Assembly (NCBI GenBank): GCA_028564705.1
Contig: JAPXFQ010001676.1
Location: 62,001-126,000, forward strand
Length of the DNA: 64,000 nt
Direction: 5' to 3'
DNA from: Apricaphanius iberus
Lineage: Eukaryota > Chordata > Actinopteri > Cyprinodontiformes > Aphaniidae
Positions 35,510 to 46,274 of this stretch are shown here, one piece after another. The position numbers and the translations under genes are program-made. Positions within the stretch are counted from its first letter, which is position 1, and the number at the start of each line of letters is the position of its first letter. Below the pieces are notes generated by a model that saw only the letters and a list, made by a program, of their open reading frames with translations, searched no databases and had not been told where the DNA came from.

Positions 35510-36389
35510 TACAGTGGACCCCTTTATCAAGTTTACACAGGAGGGCATGAATAACAACTGTCTTGCCTTCCTGGACTGTCTGGTGAAAGTGGACGATGCA
35601 GGTGGGTTGAGCATCTCTGTCTACCGTAAAAAGACTCACACGGACTAGTACCTGCACTTCTCCTCACACCACCCACCAGTCAACAAGTTAGGGGTAGTCA
35701 GCACGTTGTTGTACAGAGCGGATTCCATCTCGACCTCAGAGGTGGACCGAGTGGCTGAATACCATCATGTGCGTGAGGCTTTGTAGAAATGTGGGTATGT
35801 AGATTGGACTTTCGCTCGGGTATCAAACAGAAGTCAAGGCATGAAGCCCAAAACCAGAACACTGAATAAACACAAGGCTCAGATCACCCTCCCGTATGTG
35901 GCTAACTTGTCAGAACAACTCAAACGCATTTTCTCCAAACAAGGCATCCGTACATCACTTAAACCCTTCAACACCTTACGCTCACGGTTGGTAAACCCTA
36001 AGGACAAGATAACCAAGGGTACGACAGCAGGGGTGGTTTATGGTATCACAGAGGGGTGTAATCACATGTACATTGGGAAAACAGCTCAGCCCTTGGAGAA
36101 GCGCCTCACGCAGCACCGGAGGAAAACATCGTCTGGCCCAACTTCTGCTGTGTTCTTACACATGGAGGAGACGGGCCACTCCTTTGCGGACAGAGACACA
36201 CGTCTGTTGAACAAGGAGTAGTGGTGGTTTGAGAGAGGAGTCAAGGAAGCCATATACGAGAGAGCCATGCGCCCAGCCATCAACAGACGAAGGGGACTTA
36301 GGTTCCAGATGTCCAACACCTGGGACCGAGCCATCCGGACCGGCTTGGACCTGGGCCATGTCTGGGGCCCCCGCCAGTGGCGCCATTAG
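35510..36389 (+). pseudogene. Penelope-like C-terminal half with GIY-YIG endonuclease
   Basis: The plus-strand frame starts mid-protein at DPFIKFTQEGMNNNCLAFLD, the region just after the RT palm. Stops occur in frame at 35647, 35785 and 36219. From 35841 the frame is open for 126 codons and contains ITLPYVANLSEQLKRIF, then the GIY-YIG block GVVYGITEGCNHMYIGKTAQ (about 36029-36088) with the following R-L-x-x-H. GIY-YIG endonucleases nick target DNA for Penelope insertion. The first Tyr-containing motif reads V-V-Y-G-I, compatible with the family. It is inactive because of the stops and the missing RT core. Confidence 0.85.
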
Positions 36390-36602
36390 CCGTCACTGGG
36401 TATTCACCATCCACGCCCACCACATCTATATCTGGTGGGCGTATTCACCACGGACTACAGCTCCGAGGAAGCTGTCTGGATGGACAGCGAAACTGTCAGC
36501 TCTTTTTAAAAGTAAGTCCAGTTGTGTTGATTTATCCCTTTTTTCGAGTTTAATTAACTACCTGGATGACTGAGAAACTACATTGTCTTACCAGGTAAAT
36601 AC

Positions 36603-39264
36603 CTTTCCTACCTAACAAAAGCACAGATAGCTACCCAAACAATTGCTTCAATATCAGATGGGTTTGACTCTTGCTCTACTGATCCTGAAGTAATAAATGC
36701 AACATTTTTTGATTTCTACATTAATTTATAAAAATCTGAACAATGCAATGATGCTCAATCTTTAATGGAAACGTTTTTTTCTCAGATTAAGCTACCCAAT
36801 TTAACAGACGACCAAATGAAAGGCTTGAATTTTGAAATATCAAAATTGGAGGTGCAGAGAGCCATCAAATCCCTTCAGAATGGGAGGGCACCAAATGTCC
36901 AGATGGACTTGTATCCAAGTTCTACAAATAATTTATAGACGTGTTATCAAAGCCCTATTTAGATATGCTAAAATATTCATTTGGTAATGGCTCCCTCCCC
37001 CCCTCTCTCATGGAAGCTAATATATCCCTAAGTCTCAAAAAATCTAAACCTCCAGAAAATTGCGGCTCTTATAGACCCATTTCATTACTTGATATGTATT
37101 AATATGTTTATATATTAACACTTGCAAAATGTCTGGAAAGCATCCTACCCAGACCAAACAGGCTTTATTAAGGGTCACAATTCATGTAATAACCACCGAC
37201 GTCTTCTAAATGTCATTCAGTTGTGTCAGCGCAGGGCAGTGGATGGTCTTGTGGTCTCTTTGGACGCGGAAAAGGCGTTTGACCATGTCGAGTGGCCTTG
37301 CCTGATTTACACTCTACAACAGTTTGGGTTGGGTCCCAATTTTATTAGCTGAATTAAGGTCCTTTTAAATTGCCCGCTAGCTGCAGTTATTACAAATGGG
37401 CTTAGGTCTAGTAATTTAGAGGTGGCAAGGGGAAACAGGCATGGCTGCCCCATTTCCCCCCTCTTATTTGCACTTTCAATTGAACCGCTAGCTAAAGCAA
37501 TTTGAAGTGACCCCACTATATTTGGAATCGATACTGATATGAGGACCCATAACATTTCTCTGTACGCTGACAACGTTTTGTTGTTTCTCTCCAAGCCTGC
37601 CATTTCAGTATATAGAGCTATCACCATTATCAACCAGTTTGGTTCATTTTCTGGGTATGAAACAAATTTAAAAAAATCTGAGGCCATGCCCTTAGGAAAG
37701 CAACTTCACATTCCCAGTTCTCCTTTTAAGTGGTCCCCTGCAGGATTTGTATATCTAGGCATTACGGTTACACCTTGTTTCGATCAAATGTTCAAAGCAA
37801 ATTTTGTCCCATTATTTGAGAAAATTAAACTAGACCTTGAGGGTTGGAATTGTCTTCCCATATCCTGGCTATGCAGGATCTCACTTCTTAAAATGAACAT
37901 TCTACCCCGCTTGTTATACCCAATCAGAATGATCCCTATTTTGTTTTCCCATGAATTAATACAAAAATAAAGGGCTGGTTCAGCTCCTTTGTTTGGCGTA
38001 AAAAAAAGGGTCATTATAAAAATATCAACCTTACAGCTTCCAAGAAACATGGGAGGCTTAAACCTTCCTAATCTCAAAAAATACCAAGTGAGTTCCCTTT
38101 TATTACATACACGAGGGTGGACACATGGAAAGTCATCCGCCATATGGATGGATGTAGAAGCTTCATTATCTGACTGTCCTCTTAAAAAAATGTACTCTTC
38201 TTAAAAAATATGAAAACAATAAATTAATGATGTACTAATCGAATTACTGTCAATACAGTTAATGCGTGCAGAGCAGCTAGACTCATGGAGGGGAGAGCTG
38301 GGAAAACATCCCCTTTTACCCCCTTTGTCCAGAATCCTGAATTTTTACCGGGTGTTTTAGATGCAGGTTTTGGGTAATGGGTGACTAAGGGCATCTCCTC
38401 TTTTGGCTGTCTTTTTAAAGAGGGAAACCTTATGTCATTCAGTGAAATTATAGAAGTTTACAAAATTGGTAATAATAATCTATTTCGTTTTTTTCAGATG
38501 AGAGACTTTATTAAAAAAGGAACATCCCTACTTGAGGACACTGGGTTTTCGGATAAGGAAAAGCTGTTTTTTGGATCTTGCGAAGTGTCAATTAACATAT
38601 ACTACAAGATATTGAAACATAATTGTAAGCCTGATACTCCATTGTTAGCTCAGGATGTGGAATAGAACTGGACATTGATATCACAGAAGAAATGTGGAGT
38701 AGTATTTGGAACGCTGCCAAAAGAAATCACTTTTTGTAATCGCTTGTGGGCTTTACAACTTAAATTACTACATCAAGCTTACTTGGCCCCAAACCGAGTG
38801 TCTAAATTTAAACCAGGGTCCTCACAGTCTCCTCACAGTCTCCTAAATGTAAAATATACAAAGGCAGCCACACACACTGTCTTTGGTTATGTCGCAAGAT
38901 CCAAGAATACTGGGAATCGACTATATTTGAAATCAGGAAAATTCTTAAAATTAACATTTTTCTTGATCCACTTTCTCTTCTCCTTGGTCTACCAAATTGG
39001 CATATCAGCAATAAATATAATAAAAAACTGTATAACATTCTAACCTTCTGTGCCCGGAAGAATATTTTACTGCAATGGATTTATCATAAGCCTCCTACTG
39101 TTTCTGGATGGAGAAAGCTTATATTGGAGTATATCCCACTTGACTTTCTAACATGCCTGATCCGTGATAAGATGGATACATTTTACCTCATATGGAAACC
39201 GTTTCTGGACTATTCTGAAGGATATGTTTCCACCATTTTGTCCCGTGTATTAGTCAACCTGTAA
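36603..39264 (+). pseudogene. Tx1/L1-like ORF2 reverse transcriptase pseudogene
   Basis: Recognisable blocks in order: AQIATQTIASISDGF; LEVQRAIKSLQNGRAPN; NCGSYRPISLLD (interrupted); SLDAEKAFDHVEWP (motif A, about 37258-37300); GNRQGCPISPLLFALSIEPLA (motif B); ISLYADNVLLF (motif C, about 37555-37590), where the second Asp is Asn; then GFVYLGITVTP, LPISWLCRISLLKMNILPRLLY and LPRNMGGLNLPNL. A C-terminal region with a Cys/His pattern (about 38870-38910) follows. The DAEKAFD and LQLP-x-x-x-GGL words are typical of L1/Tx1-clade ORF2. Stops and shifts are frequent, and the YADN change alone should abolish polymerase activity. Confidence 0.78.
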
Positions 39265-39287
39265 ATAGACTGTACATGTATATGTAT

Positions 39288-39415
39288 GCTGTGATGGACT
39301 GGCGACCTGTCCAGGGTGTACCCCTCCTCTCACCCGTTGACAGCTGGAGATAGGCACCAGCTCCCCCGCGACCCCTGGAGGACTAAGCGGTTCAGAAAAT
39401 GGATGGATGGATGTA
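39288..39415 (+). mobile_element. LINE/SINE 3'-tail fragment with GGAT repeat
   Basis: GATGGACTGGCGACCTGTCC, GGGTGTACCCC, CCCCGCGACCC and then AAAATGGATGGATGGATG form a very common fish retroposon 3' tail, ending in GGAT repeats. It inserted in the Tx1/L1-like 3' UTR. It is too short to name the parent family. Confidence 0.7.
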
Positions 39416-39565
39416 TATGTATGTTTATATGTGTATATGTATATATATATATCTTTTCTTTTCACTCTGTCACTTCACAATGTAAGCTCCCTCTTGCTGT
39501 GTTGTTGAGTCGTTGTGTTATCAAAATGAAAATTTATTTAAATAAATGTTGGAAAAAAAATTGAA

Positions 39566-40735
39566 AAGTATTATTATTCGGGGCACCACCTTTATCAGGA
39601 ACTATTTTAATAATGAATAGTTAAAATAAAAGAACACAAAAAGATTAATAATGTAATAAAATGAGAAACTATAGATTCTGATTTATGCTGGAAGGAAAGC
39701 TGAATTAGTTTTAATTAGTTTAACAAATTTAGCAAGATTTATGTATATGTGAACCAATAACACCAAATGTAATTTTCTTTGAATCAAGAAATTTTTGTTT
39801 AAGAATTTTCTGGATGAGTATAATAAACCTTTGTAGAATTAATTTATGGCTTGATAGCGATCTTTGTTTACGAAATGACGGTCTAAACCGACACGTGGAC
39901 TTCCTTAGTTGTAGCTCTCTGCGACACACGCGGGGCATTTAGGGTGGTTCAAATACATTTATTAAACATTAAACAAAAAGGAAAATCTCCTGTCTCATAT
40001 TACAGGATTTAAAATGACTCTTTGTCGCGAAAAGGCACTGATTAAACTTCAGGCTGAGCCCTGGTTTACCCAAAGATTGCAGAGGAAACTTAAAAAGTAA
40101 AAAAAAGAGGAAACATCGTTAAAATTAGTAATCCTAACTAATTTGCTCTGACTAGACAGACCATATGAACCATTAAAGTCCTCTGAGTTGCTGCACGTCG
40201 ATCAGGAAAGGGGGACCTCCAGGGAGCGTTAGCCAGCAGGCTAACAAAGGATCGCTAATCTGGCTAGCAGCGGTGAGAAGTTCCTGGCTCTGGCTTCTTT
40301 TGGCCGGCTGCGTGGCGATCGGCGTGCACCTTTTTAACATTACCTTTTTGGAGCTCTCCAGTTCGACATTCACCTCTTATCGGCTCAATGGCTAAATGCG
40401 GATTCTGGTTGGTTCGGCTCTCGGCACACTTGGTTCACAGCTCCGATTTCTCAGCAGTCGGCAGCCTGAAACTCAGAGGGGTTTCGTCGGGCTCTGGGGA
40501 TGAATAATGTCTTTCTTTATCAATGTTCAAGATTCACCTGGAGTGGTTTTTAGGTTCCTTTGGAGCAAGTTTCTGCCAAAATCTCGGACCTCCGTCCGCC
40601 TGCGAAGGAAGATGGTTGGAGATGATCTTCTGTTGCTTCCCGGCCGGCAGAACGCACAAGAAACAAGCGGGTGGAAGCGGGCTGTATTTACAGATTTCCG
40701 TGGTTTCCAGTTCCTGTGGGGCTAGAGCAGATTAG
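39566..40735 (+). repeat. Long unclassified repeat, copy 2, second piece
   Basis: The sequence follows copy 1 (about 15365-16815) in order, with the shared words listed there, after the LINE interruption. Several internal segments present in copy 1 are missing, for example around 39610 and 39850. The right end extends past the point where copy 1 diverges, to GGCTAGAGCAGATTAGCGCC. No protein domain was recognised. Confidence 0.7.
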
Positions 40736-40749
40736 CGCCACCTGATGGC

Positions 40750-41508
40750 TGTGTGTGACCCAGCAAGAGTAAAGGATAAACTACATTTTAGGTTGGCTTG
40801 AGTAGCCTACAGCACCTCATAGCTGAATCTGCAGCCTTTGCAATACATATGCTAGCAAGCCTAAAATAACTTTATTATAGTGTATTACCACGTCCAAAAG
40901 TATACAACTGAATACATAAGGAAAAAAGCTTAACTTACCATGATTCCAGAAGTTGAAGCCGAGAGATGAGTTGATGGCATGACAGATTTCTCCTGCTCAA
41001 AGAGACCTGGCCGGCCATGTTGCTTTAGTTGTGCCTCAGTCAACTGGGGGCAGGGTGCTAGACCTTACTCCTGGCATGCACAATCATTCTGCACATGGCT
41101 CCTGCTCCTTCCTGGTTATTGACCAATAGGAGAGGAGTTGGATCAAGAAGGTCTACCCTCCTCATTTGCATAATGAGTGATGAGAAATGCATAAGGTAAA
41201 GTAAAAAAAAAGATGACGAGTGAATGTGTGCATCCTCAAAGATACACACAGTTCTCAGCTTTCTAATCTAAGAGAAAGGCGCCAAAAAGTCTCTGATTTT
41301 CATCTTGAGAGTTGTATTTTATCGAGTAGAATAGATAGACCAAGATTGCTTGTAATAATATAAGCTTGTTGTTGTAAGACCGAGACGGGTCAGTATTCCA
41401 CATTTACTGTAATGTGTTGCTGTCCTGCTGTACGATCAATTCAAATCATATTAAAACCTCCAAACGTTTAAAGGAATCTCTCTCATTTATTAAGAGTCTC
41501 AAAATCCG
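40750..41508 (+). repeat. Probable 5' LTR of the retrovirus remnant
   Basis: The position is inferred from the primer-binding site that follows. A segment that could begin TGTGTGTGACC and ends CCGACTACA has TG and CA borders. It contains an octamer ATTTGCAT (41164-41171), an A-run and TTGTATTTTATCG, which could be U3/R signals. No second LTR is available for comparison, so the left border and the U3/R/U5 limits are guesses. Confidence 0.4.
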
Positions 41509-41518
41509 ACTACATTCT

Positions 41519-41531
41519 TGGCGCCCAAATG
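41519..41531 (+). promoter_or_regulatory. Retroviral primer-binding site-like sequence
   Basis: TGGCGCCCAAATG follows the putative LTR end within about ten bases. TGGCGCCC is the start of primer-binding sites complementary to tRNA-Lys 3' ends. The distal part does not match well. Confidence 0.55.
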
Positions 41532-41923
41532 TTTTTTTTCCGGCTTCCAACGGCGGATCGGGTTTCCATCGGAGAGCCAAGTTGTCAGGACGACCCGGGA
41601 ACGACTGACTTGACCGGCATGTGAAATCCCATCTTCAGAGAAGTGGGGATTTGGTCCTCCGTGGACTTCCGTACGCTGTCTGGAAGGACCCATCGTCCGG
41701 TGAGAGAGATTTCCTCTTTTATAATTACATTTTAGTTAATCTGGCGAAGTGTAAAAATTGTGCAGTGTTATGGTTTTTGTGAACACAATGCTGTGCTACG
41801 TTTCAACATCATTTCACTCAAAAAGAGTTAATTAACAAGAGTTTTTGCTGGGTTTCATTCTCTTTACATAACAGCAAAGTCCAAGCGCTTCCTGTCCTGA
41901 CAGACAGCGCTGTCTGTCGTTCA

Positions 41924-43100
41924 ATGCAAGATAAATCCGGGCAAGAATGCTTAGAATATGTTAAATTTTGGATTAATAAATGGGATTTCCCGATTGAAGG
42001 TAGTCTTGACATTGCAGAAATTGAGAAAATCAATCAGAAATTAATCTCTCTCGGGAGAGATTACAATCAAGGTTTTTTTGAGGGGAGCTTCGTATAAACA
42101 GATTGAAAAACAAAAAAAGGTGTTGAAGATGTGGCGAGATGAAGCGGTTCGTTGTGAGCGGAAAGCCATCTTTAGATAATTCTGGTGCTGTTGCTGGCCG
42201 CAACGATAATGCATCGCTAGAACCCAAACGCAAAAGGATTGAGATTTGTTCTATTAAGTTTCCTATACACACAGACACTCAGCCGACAACTCCACTTTTA
42301 GACACTTTACGTAGAGACATCACTCCACACGACACGGACGTCAAACCTCCTCTTCCTAGCGCTGAGCAAAAGTGTAGAGCGACAAAACATATGCCAAGCC
42401 CACCGCCATATGACCCTGCCAAATAGTTATTGTCAGATTTGCAGGCCCTGAAATTATCCAATCCCGACCCGGACCTGGACTCCGCCCCCATGAGGAGCCA
42501 ACACGCGATTGCTATGCCAGAACAGACGGGAGCAGCAGCCTATCCCGAACGAGCAGAGGCGGGCCCCAGTGATGAGTCAGAGGTATGTGCAGAGATTCAG
42601 AGAACAAAGGAACTAGAAGCTTCCTCTCTTGAGAGCTATACACCACTTTGCACATCTGAAGCGGCTGTTGGATTATTCGGAAACAACGACAACAAGCAAA
42701 CTAGCAGAGTCTGCAGAAGGACTGTTGCCTCTGCTGCTATTGGAGGACATAGCGGAAGAGCCAGCCAAACCGACCTATCGCAACACAGATCAGCGGGTGA
42801 AGAAATCACCCCAGCAGCCATTTTCTCCACCTGCAACCAGGACGAGAGAAGCCGCCGCGTGCAACAGCTGTCAGGTAAAAGACACTGAAATTGATCATAA
42901 CGATGTTTTTCAAACTCTCCTGATGCATGAGGTAGCTGGAGCGAGTGGAACAACGCTTGTTTTCCAAGCCTGGAGCGATTCGGACTGGGACCAGGCTGTC
43001 TCAGGCCTGCAGCCGATCACCGGCAATGGGCATGACTTCGCGAGGGAATTCGAAGAGATTTGTCTGTCCTACAAGCTGCTATTGAGCAGGCAGAGGAGCC
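41924..43100 (+). pseudogene. Retroviral gag pseudogene
   Basis: Gag would form the virion shell (matrix, capsid). A first frame from 41924 (57 codons, stop at 42095) has a helical, matrix-like composition. After a shift, basic sequence leads to a frame (42139-42426) ending SPPPYDPAK, with a PPPY late-domain motif near 42402-42417. A further frame, to 43111, contains GASGTTLVFQAWSDSDWD, resembling the capsid start of fish retroviral Gag. At least three shifts or stops break it, and no nucleocapsid Cys-His knuckle is visible. Family placement is by pattern only. Confidence 0.6.
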
Positions 43101-43184
43101 ACTTGATGTGACAGCTATGCAGAGTTTTGCCACTTCTTCTGAGGTAAAAGCATGGACAAAGGCAGGTTGTGTCAAAGATGAAGG

Positions 43185-43640
43185 TGTGTGGGTTTCTGTT
43201 GAAAAGAAGCCGTGTCTACCAAAAAATTTTTTCCCAGTTTTTGCAAACTCAGTCATGGGCTGGATCATTGTTACAAAACTGGAATGTTTGATCTTGTTGC
43301 TATACAATGGTTCACAAATGATTTCACATCTTTTGCTGAAAAATATTCTCATTCATCCATGGTTTGTGCCACAAATAATACAGGTCGAGCAGTGTCCACT
43401 CAACCTGCTGGTCATCCGGCTCCACGGAGACCTTTTGAAAATCTGATGATGGACTTCATCGAACTTGAACCTGCCGAAGGTAAAAAAATATTGTTTGGTG
43501 ATTGTTGACATGTTTTCCAAATGGACAGATGCGTTCCCCTCAAAACATGCTGATACTGCTGCGGTAGTGAAAGCTTTGCTGGGAGACGTTTTTCCAAGAT
43601 GGGGAATTCCGGACAGGGTGACTATTTGTAACATAGAATA
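43185..43640 (+). pseudogene. Retroviral integrase remnant
   Basis: The pol remnant starts at the integrase N-terminal zinc-binding region: LSHGLDH supplies the first His pair area, while the later Cys pair is damaged (SHSSMVC in place of two Cys). The catalytic core begins at RPFENLMMDFIELEP with the first Asp. A shift near 43490 is followed by VDMFSKWTDAFP and WGIPDRVT. The region that should carry the second Asp and the Glu is missing, as the sequence leaves the gene at about 43640. Gag sequence lies only about 100 bp upstream, so the whole RT region is deleted. Confidence 0.75.
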
Positions 43641-43650
43641 AGATTCATTA

Positions 43651-43920
43651 AGATGAATGTAGATAATGATCGATGCAACTACGAAACACTGCATGGAGAG
43701 GTGAGAGGCCACTCCACCCACCCGGGTGGAGTGAGGTAGAAACAGAAGAAACTGCCTTTTTAATTGTATTATGGCATTCATTGACTATTTCAGGCAAATA
43801 TCATCTTTTAGTTGTAATTTCCAGAAATCAACATCAATCATATATCAGCAGTGGCTCACTGGCATATTTTGGCACTTACCCCCCAAAAAAGTGACATATA
43901 TGTCTATAAATAAATAACAT
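43651..43920. other. Short non-coding spacer
   Basis: Between the retrovirus remnant and the R4-like LINE. A short inverted repeat (CCACCCACCCGGGTGGAG) lies near 43715. Nothing else was recognised. Confidence 0.45.
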
Positions 43921-43989
43921 TTTCCCTCTCACCCACCGCTGGAGGTTTCCCATCCATTCCAAGCTTGGGTCCTCTACCTGAGGCCTGGG

Positions 43990-45600
43990 AGATTGAGGGT
44001 CCTGTGCAGAATCTTTGCTGTTCCAAGTACTGCAATTTTGTTTCTGGACTGAGATGTTTGGTGCTCTTCCAGGGATATTCTGAAACCAATCCTTCAGTTT
44101 TTGGATCACTTCACCGAGTGTTCCTATTACCAATGGTACTACGGCCCCCTTATCTTCCAAGCCTTCTCTAGCTCCTCTTTGAGCCCTTATTATTTCTCAA
44201 GTTTCTCATGTTTTTTCTTCTTTATGCTACCATCACTTGGTATTGCCACGTCCATGAAAATGGCTTTCCTCTGCTCTTTATCAACCACCCCAATGTCCAC
44301 TTGGTTTCTCAATCCTCTCAATCTTACAATCCTGTCTGTATGTATTTGGAAATCCCACAGGATATTCACTTGATCGTTCCCCACCGCCTTTGGTGGTGTT
44401 TCCCACTTTGACCTTGGGGTTTCCAGCCCATACTCTGCACAGTTTTTTTTCTGTATACTATGCCAGCCACTTGGTTATGACGTCCCATCTATGCATTTTA
44501 CACCCTGCTGTTATATGCTTGATTATATCAGATAACATTTTGCACACCTTACACCTTGGTTCTTTTGTGGTGTGGTAGATCTTAGCCTCGCTCTGGTGCT
44601 CAGAGCCTGCTCCTGTGCCGCCAGGATGAGGGCCTCTTTGGTGTCCGGTAGGCCAGCCCTCTCAAGTCATTGGTACGATTTCTTGAGATCAGCCACTTCA
44701 TTTATGTCCCGGTGGTACATCCCATGTAGGGGTGGTCCTCCCATGATGGTTCCTCATCCAGCACTTCCACATCTTGCCACTGTCTCAGGCAGTCACCGAG
44801 TATGTCATCCACTGAAGCCTTTTGGTTGATATACTCCTGGAGCTTGGATGTTTCATTGTGGCTAGTGTCTTTCATGTTCATCAGTCCTCTGCTGGATTTG
44901 GGATGGACCCGCAATGCATGGTGAGGAGCTTTCATGTCTATACATCTGATGATGTATAGACATGAAAGATGATCTGTATCTCATCCTTTGGCCACCTTAT
45001 CATTCCCGCAGGGTATATGTTCACTCGCAGAGTTTAGCTGTCTATTGCCTTGGACTTGTTCTTCTCATTAAGCTGGCTTCTTAGGACTTGCCTCACTCAT
45101 TGAAGGTATTTGGCTATTGCTGCTTTCGTTTTTGCCTGTTTGATTCTGCCATTTGCCTGTGGTATTCAACGGTAATTGCAACTGTCCTCAATGTCTGCTA
45201 TTGTTCCCTGTGGGAGTGAGACTCCTTGCCTCACTTTGTGACCATCCTACTAGATTTGTCAAGCCCAAATTACATCACAATATCATTGCTTTAGATTCTT
45301 GTGCTGGGATCACGGAGTCTATATCCGGTTCATGCTTAGCATACGGCTTGTTGTGATCCATGTAGAGGAAGTGGCTGGTCACGGCCCCATTCTTGTTGTT
45401 CATTTTGAACAGCAGTGGGAGGCAGTGCATAAGTGTTTTTTTGGGGGGATTTGCAGTCTTGGGCGACTGTTCTTTCAACCAGGAGCTGGGGTTTAGCACC
45501 TCTGGTATCTCTACCAATGCCATTCTGTGCTTTGCTAATGTATTGATCCATGTACCTGCTTATCTTAGCTGTGATGATGCCTGACACAGAAAACTGTGAA
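43990..45600 (-). pseudogene. R4-like LINE: RT end, Cys motif and endonuclease remnant
   Basis: On the minus strand: ISRYMDQYISKAQNGIGRDTRGA (about 45580), an RT block; HFLYMDHNKPYAKHEPDIDS (about 45330), where the catalytic Y-M-D-D reads Y-M-D-H; RVHPKSSRGL; then NILWDFQIHTDRIV and VVDKEQRKAIFMDVAIPSDG (about 44370-44230), the restriction-like endonuclease core; and finally AVVPLVIGTLGEV with FQNIPG near 44130. The endonuclease Asp in VD...MDVA is retained. Frames change often, stops are common, and a palindrome replaces coding sequence at 44929-44968. Site-specific or semi-specific nicking is known for this class; this copy is dead. Confidence 0.7.
44929..44968. repeat. Perfect 18-bp-arm palindrome
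   Basis: CTTTCATGTCTATACATC is followed by a 4-base spacer and its exact complement GATGTATAGACATGAAAG. It lies inside the R4-like coding remnant. Confidence 0.95.
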
Positions 45601-45717
45601 AGTATGTTTTTCCATAATTGTGTGTGTAGAACTGGTAACATTCCTCCTAAGGCTTCATGAATATTTAGTGATAAAGGTGGGTAAGAGTAATGAGCAGGTA
45701 AAAGAAAGCAGCGCAAA

Positions 45718-45770
45718 AGTTGTCTGTATTGTATGCAATACAGACAACTGGAGTTGTCTGTATTGCATAC
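45718..45770. repeat. Inverted plus direct repeat of a 14-mer
   Basis: AGTTGTCTGTATTG (45718-45731) is followed after four bases by its exact complement CAATACAGACAACT (45736-45749) and then, at 45752, by a direct copy AGTTGTCTGTATTGCATAC. Confidence 0.92.
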
Positions 45771-46274
45771 AAATAAATTGTTATTTGTTATCTTATGTTG
45801 AAATTAAGAAGCCAAAAGAAACGTGTTGTAATTTTAAGATTCTGTAAAACTGTTTAATATGACCCTAACATCTGTCAGTGAGTATGGATGTGAAACAGAA
45901 ATAAACCTGATTAGAGAATGAAGAGAGTATGTACATATAAGATGCTTGACTCAAATAAGAAAGTCACTCCATAGTTTTTTGTAGTTAATTAATCGATATT
46001 TAAAAGCACATTTTTTGCCCATGAAAGCACAATTATTTAAATATAATTGCTTTTGGGGGACAACAATCAAATAAACATCACAGGCGTGAATACGTTTATT
46101 TTAAGGTCTTTTATTATTTGGAAAATGCGGTTAAATGCAAGTCAATTCAGAAGATTGGTAAAAGAAAAAAATATATATATCCTTGGTCAAAACGGAACAG
46201 ACCGAAGGGTAATTTTAATTATATTTTCAGAACATTGTCTTTAAAAAAAATAACAGCAAAAAAGAGTGTTAATT

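Larger units (their letters stand above)
34374..36589. mobile_element. Compound Penelope-like element, two inverted halves
   Basis: ACCAGGTAAATAC flanks the block on both sides (34361-34373 and 36590-36602), a 13-bp target-site duplication. Inside, a minus-strand half (34374 to about 35470) carries the N-terminal part of a Penelope reverse transcriptase, and a plus-strand half (about 35471-36589) carries the C-terminal part and a GIY-YIG endonuclease. Copies of the terminal sequence (AAGGGATAAATCAACACAAC and its complement) lie at the left edge, at the junction near 35480 and at the right edge. Each half is internally deleted or broken by stops. Such mixed orientation of partial copies is known for Penelope elements. 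Confidence 0.85.
36603..39565 (+). mobile_element. Tx1/L1-like LINE, 5'-truncated
   Basis: A long plus-strand non-LTR element with ORF2 traces from RT to the C-terminus. It is 5'-truncated at the Penelope insertion (36603), or just left of it at about 34361. The 3' region contains a polyadenylation-like AATAAA (39541) and an A-rich end near 39553-39566, after which the long repeat resumes. A separate LINE-tail fragment lies within its 3' UTR (39288-39415). Confidence 0.72.
40736..43650 (+). mobile_element. Endogenous retrovirus remnant with gag-to-integrase deletion
   Basis: A plus-strand provirus remnant: an LTR-like segment ending in CA at about 41508, a primer-binding-site-like TGGCGCCCAAATG (41519-41531), a leader, damaged gag (about 41924-43100), then integrase-type pol (about 43190-43640). 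Protease, reverse transcriptase, RNase H, env and a 3' LTR are absent. The Gag late-domain motif PPPY and the integrase residues point to a retrovirus rather than a Gypsy element. The genus cannot be assigned safely. The left edge is uncertain. Confidence 0.68.
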
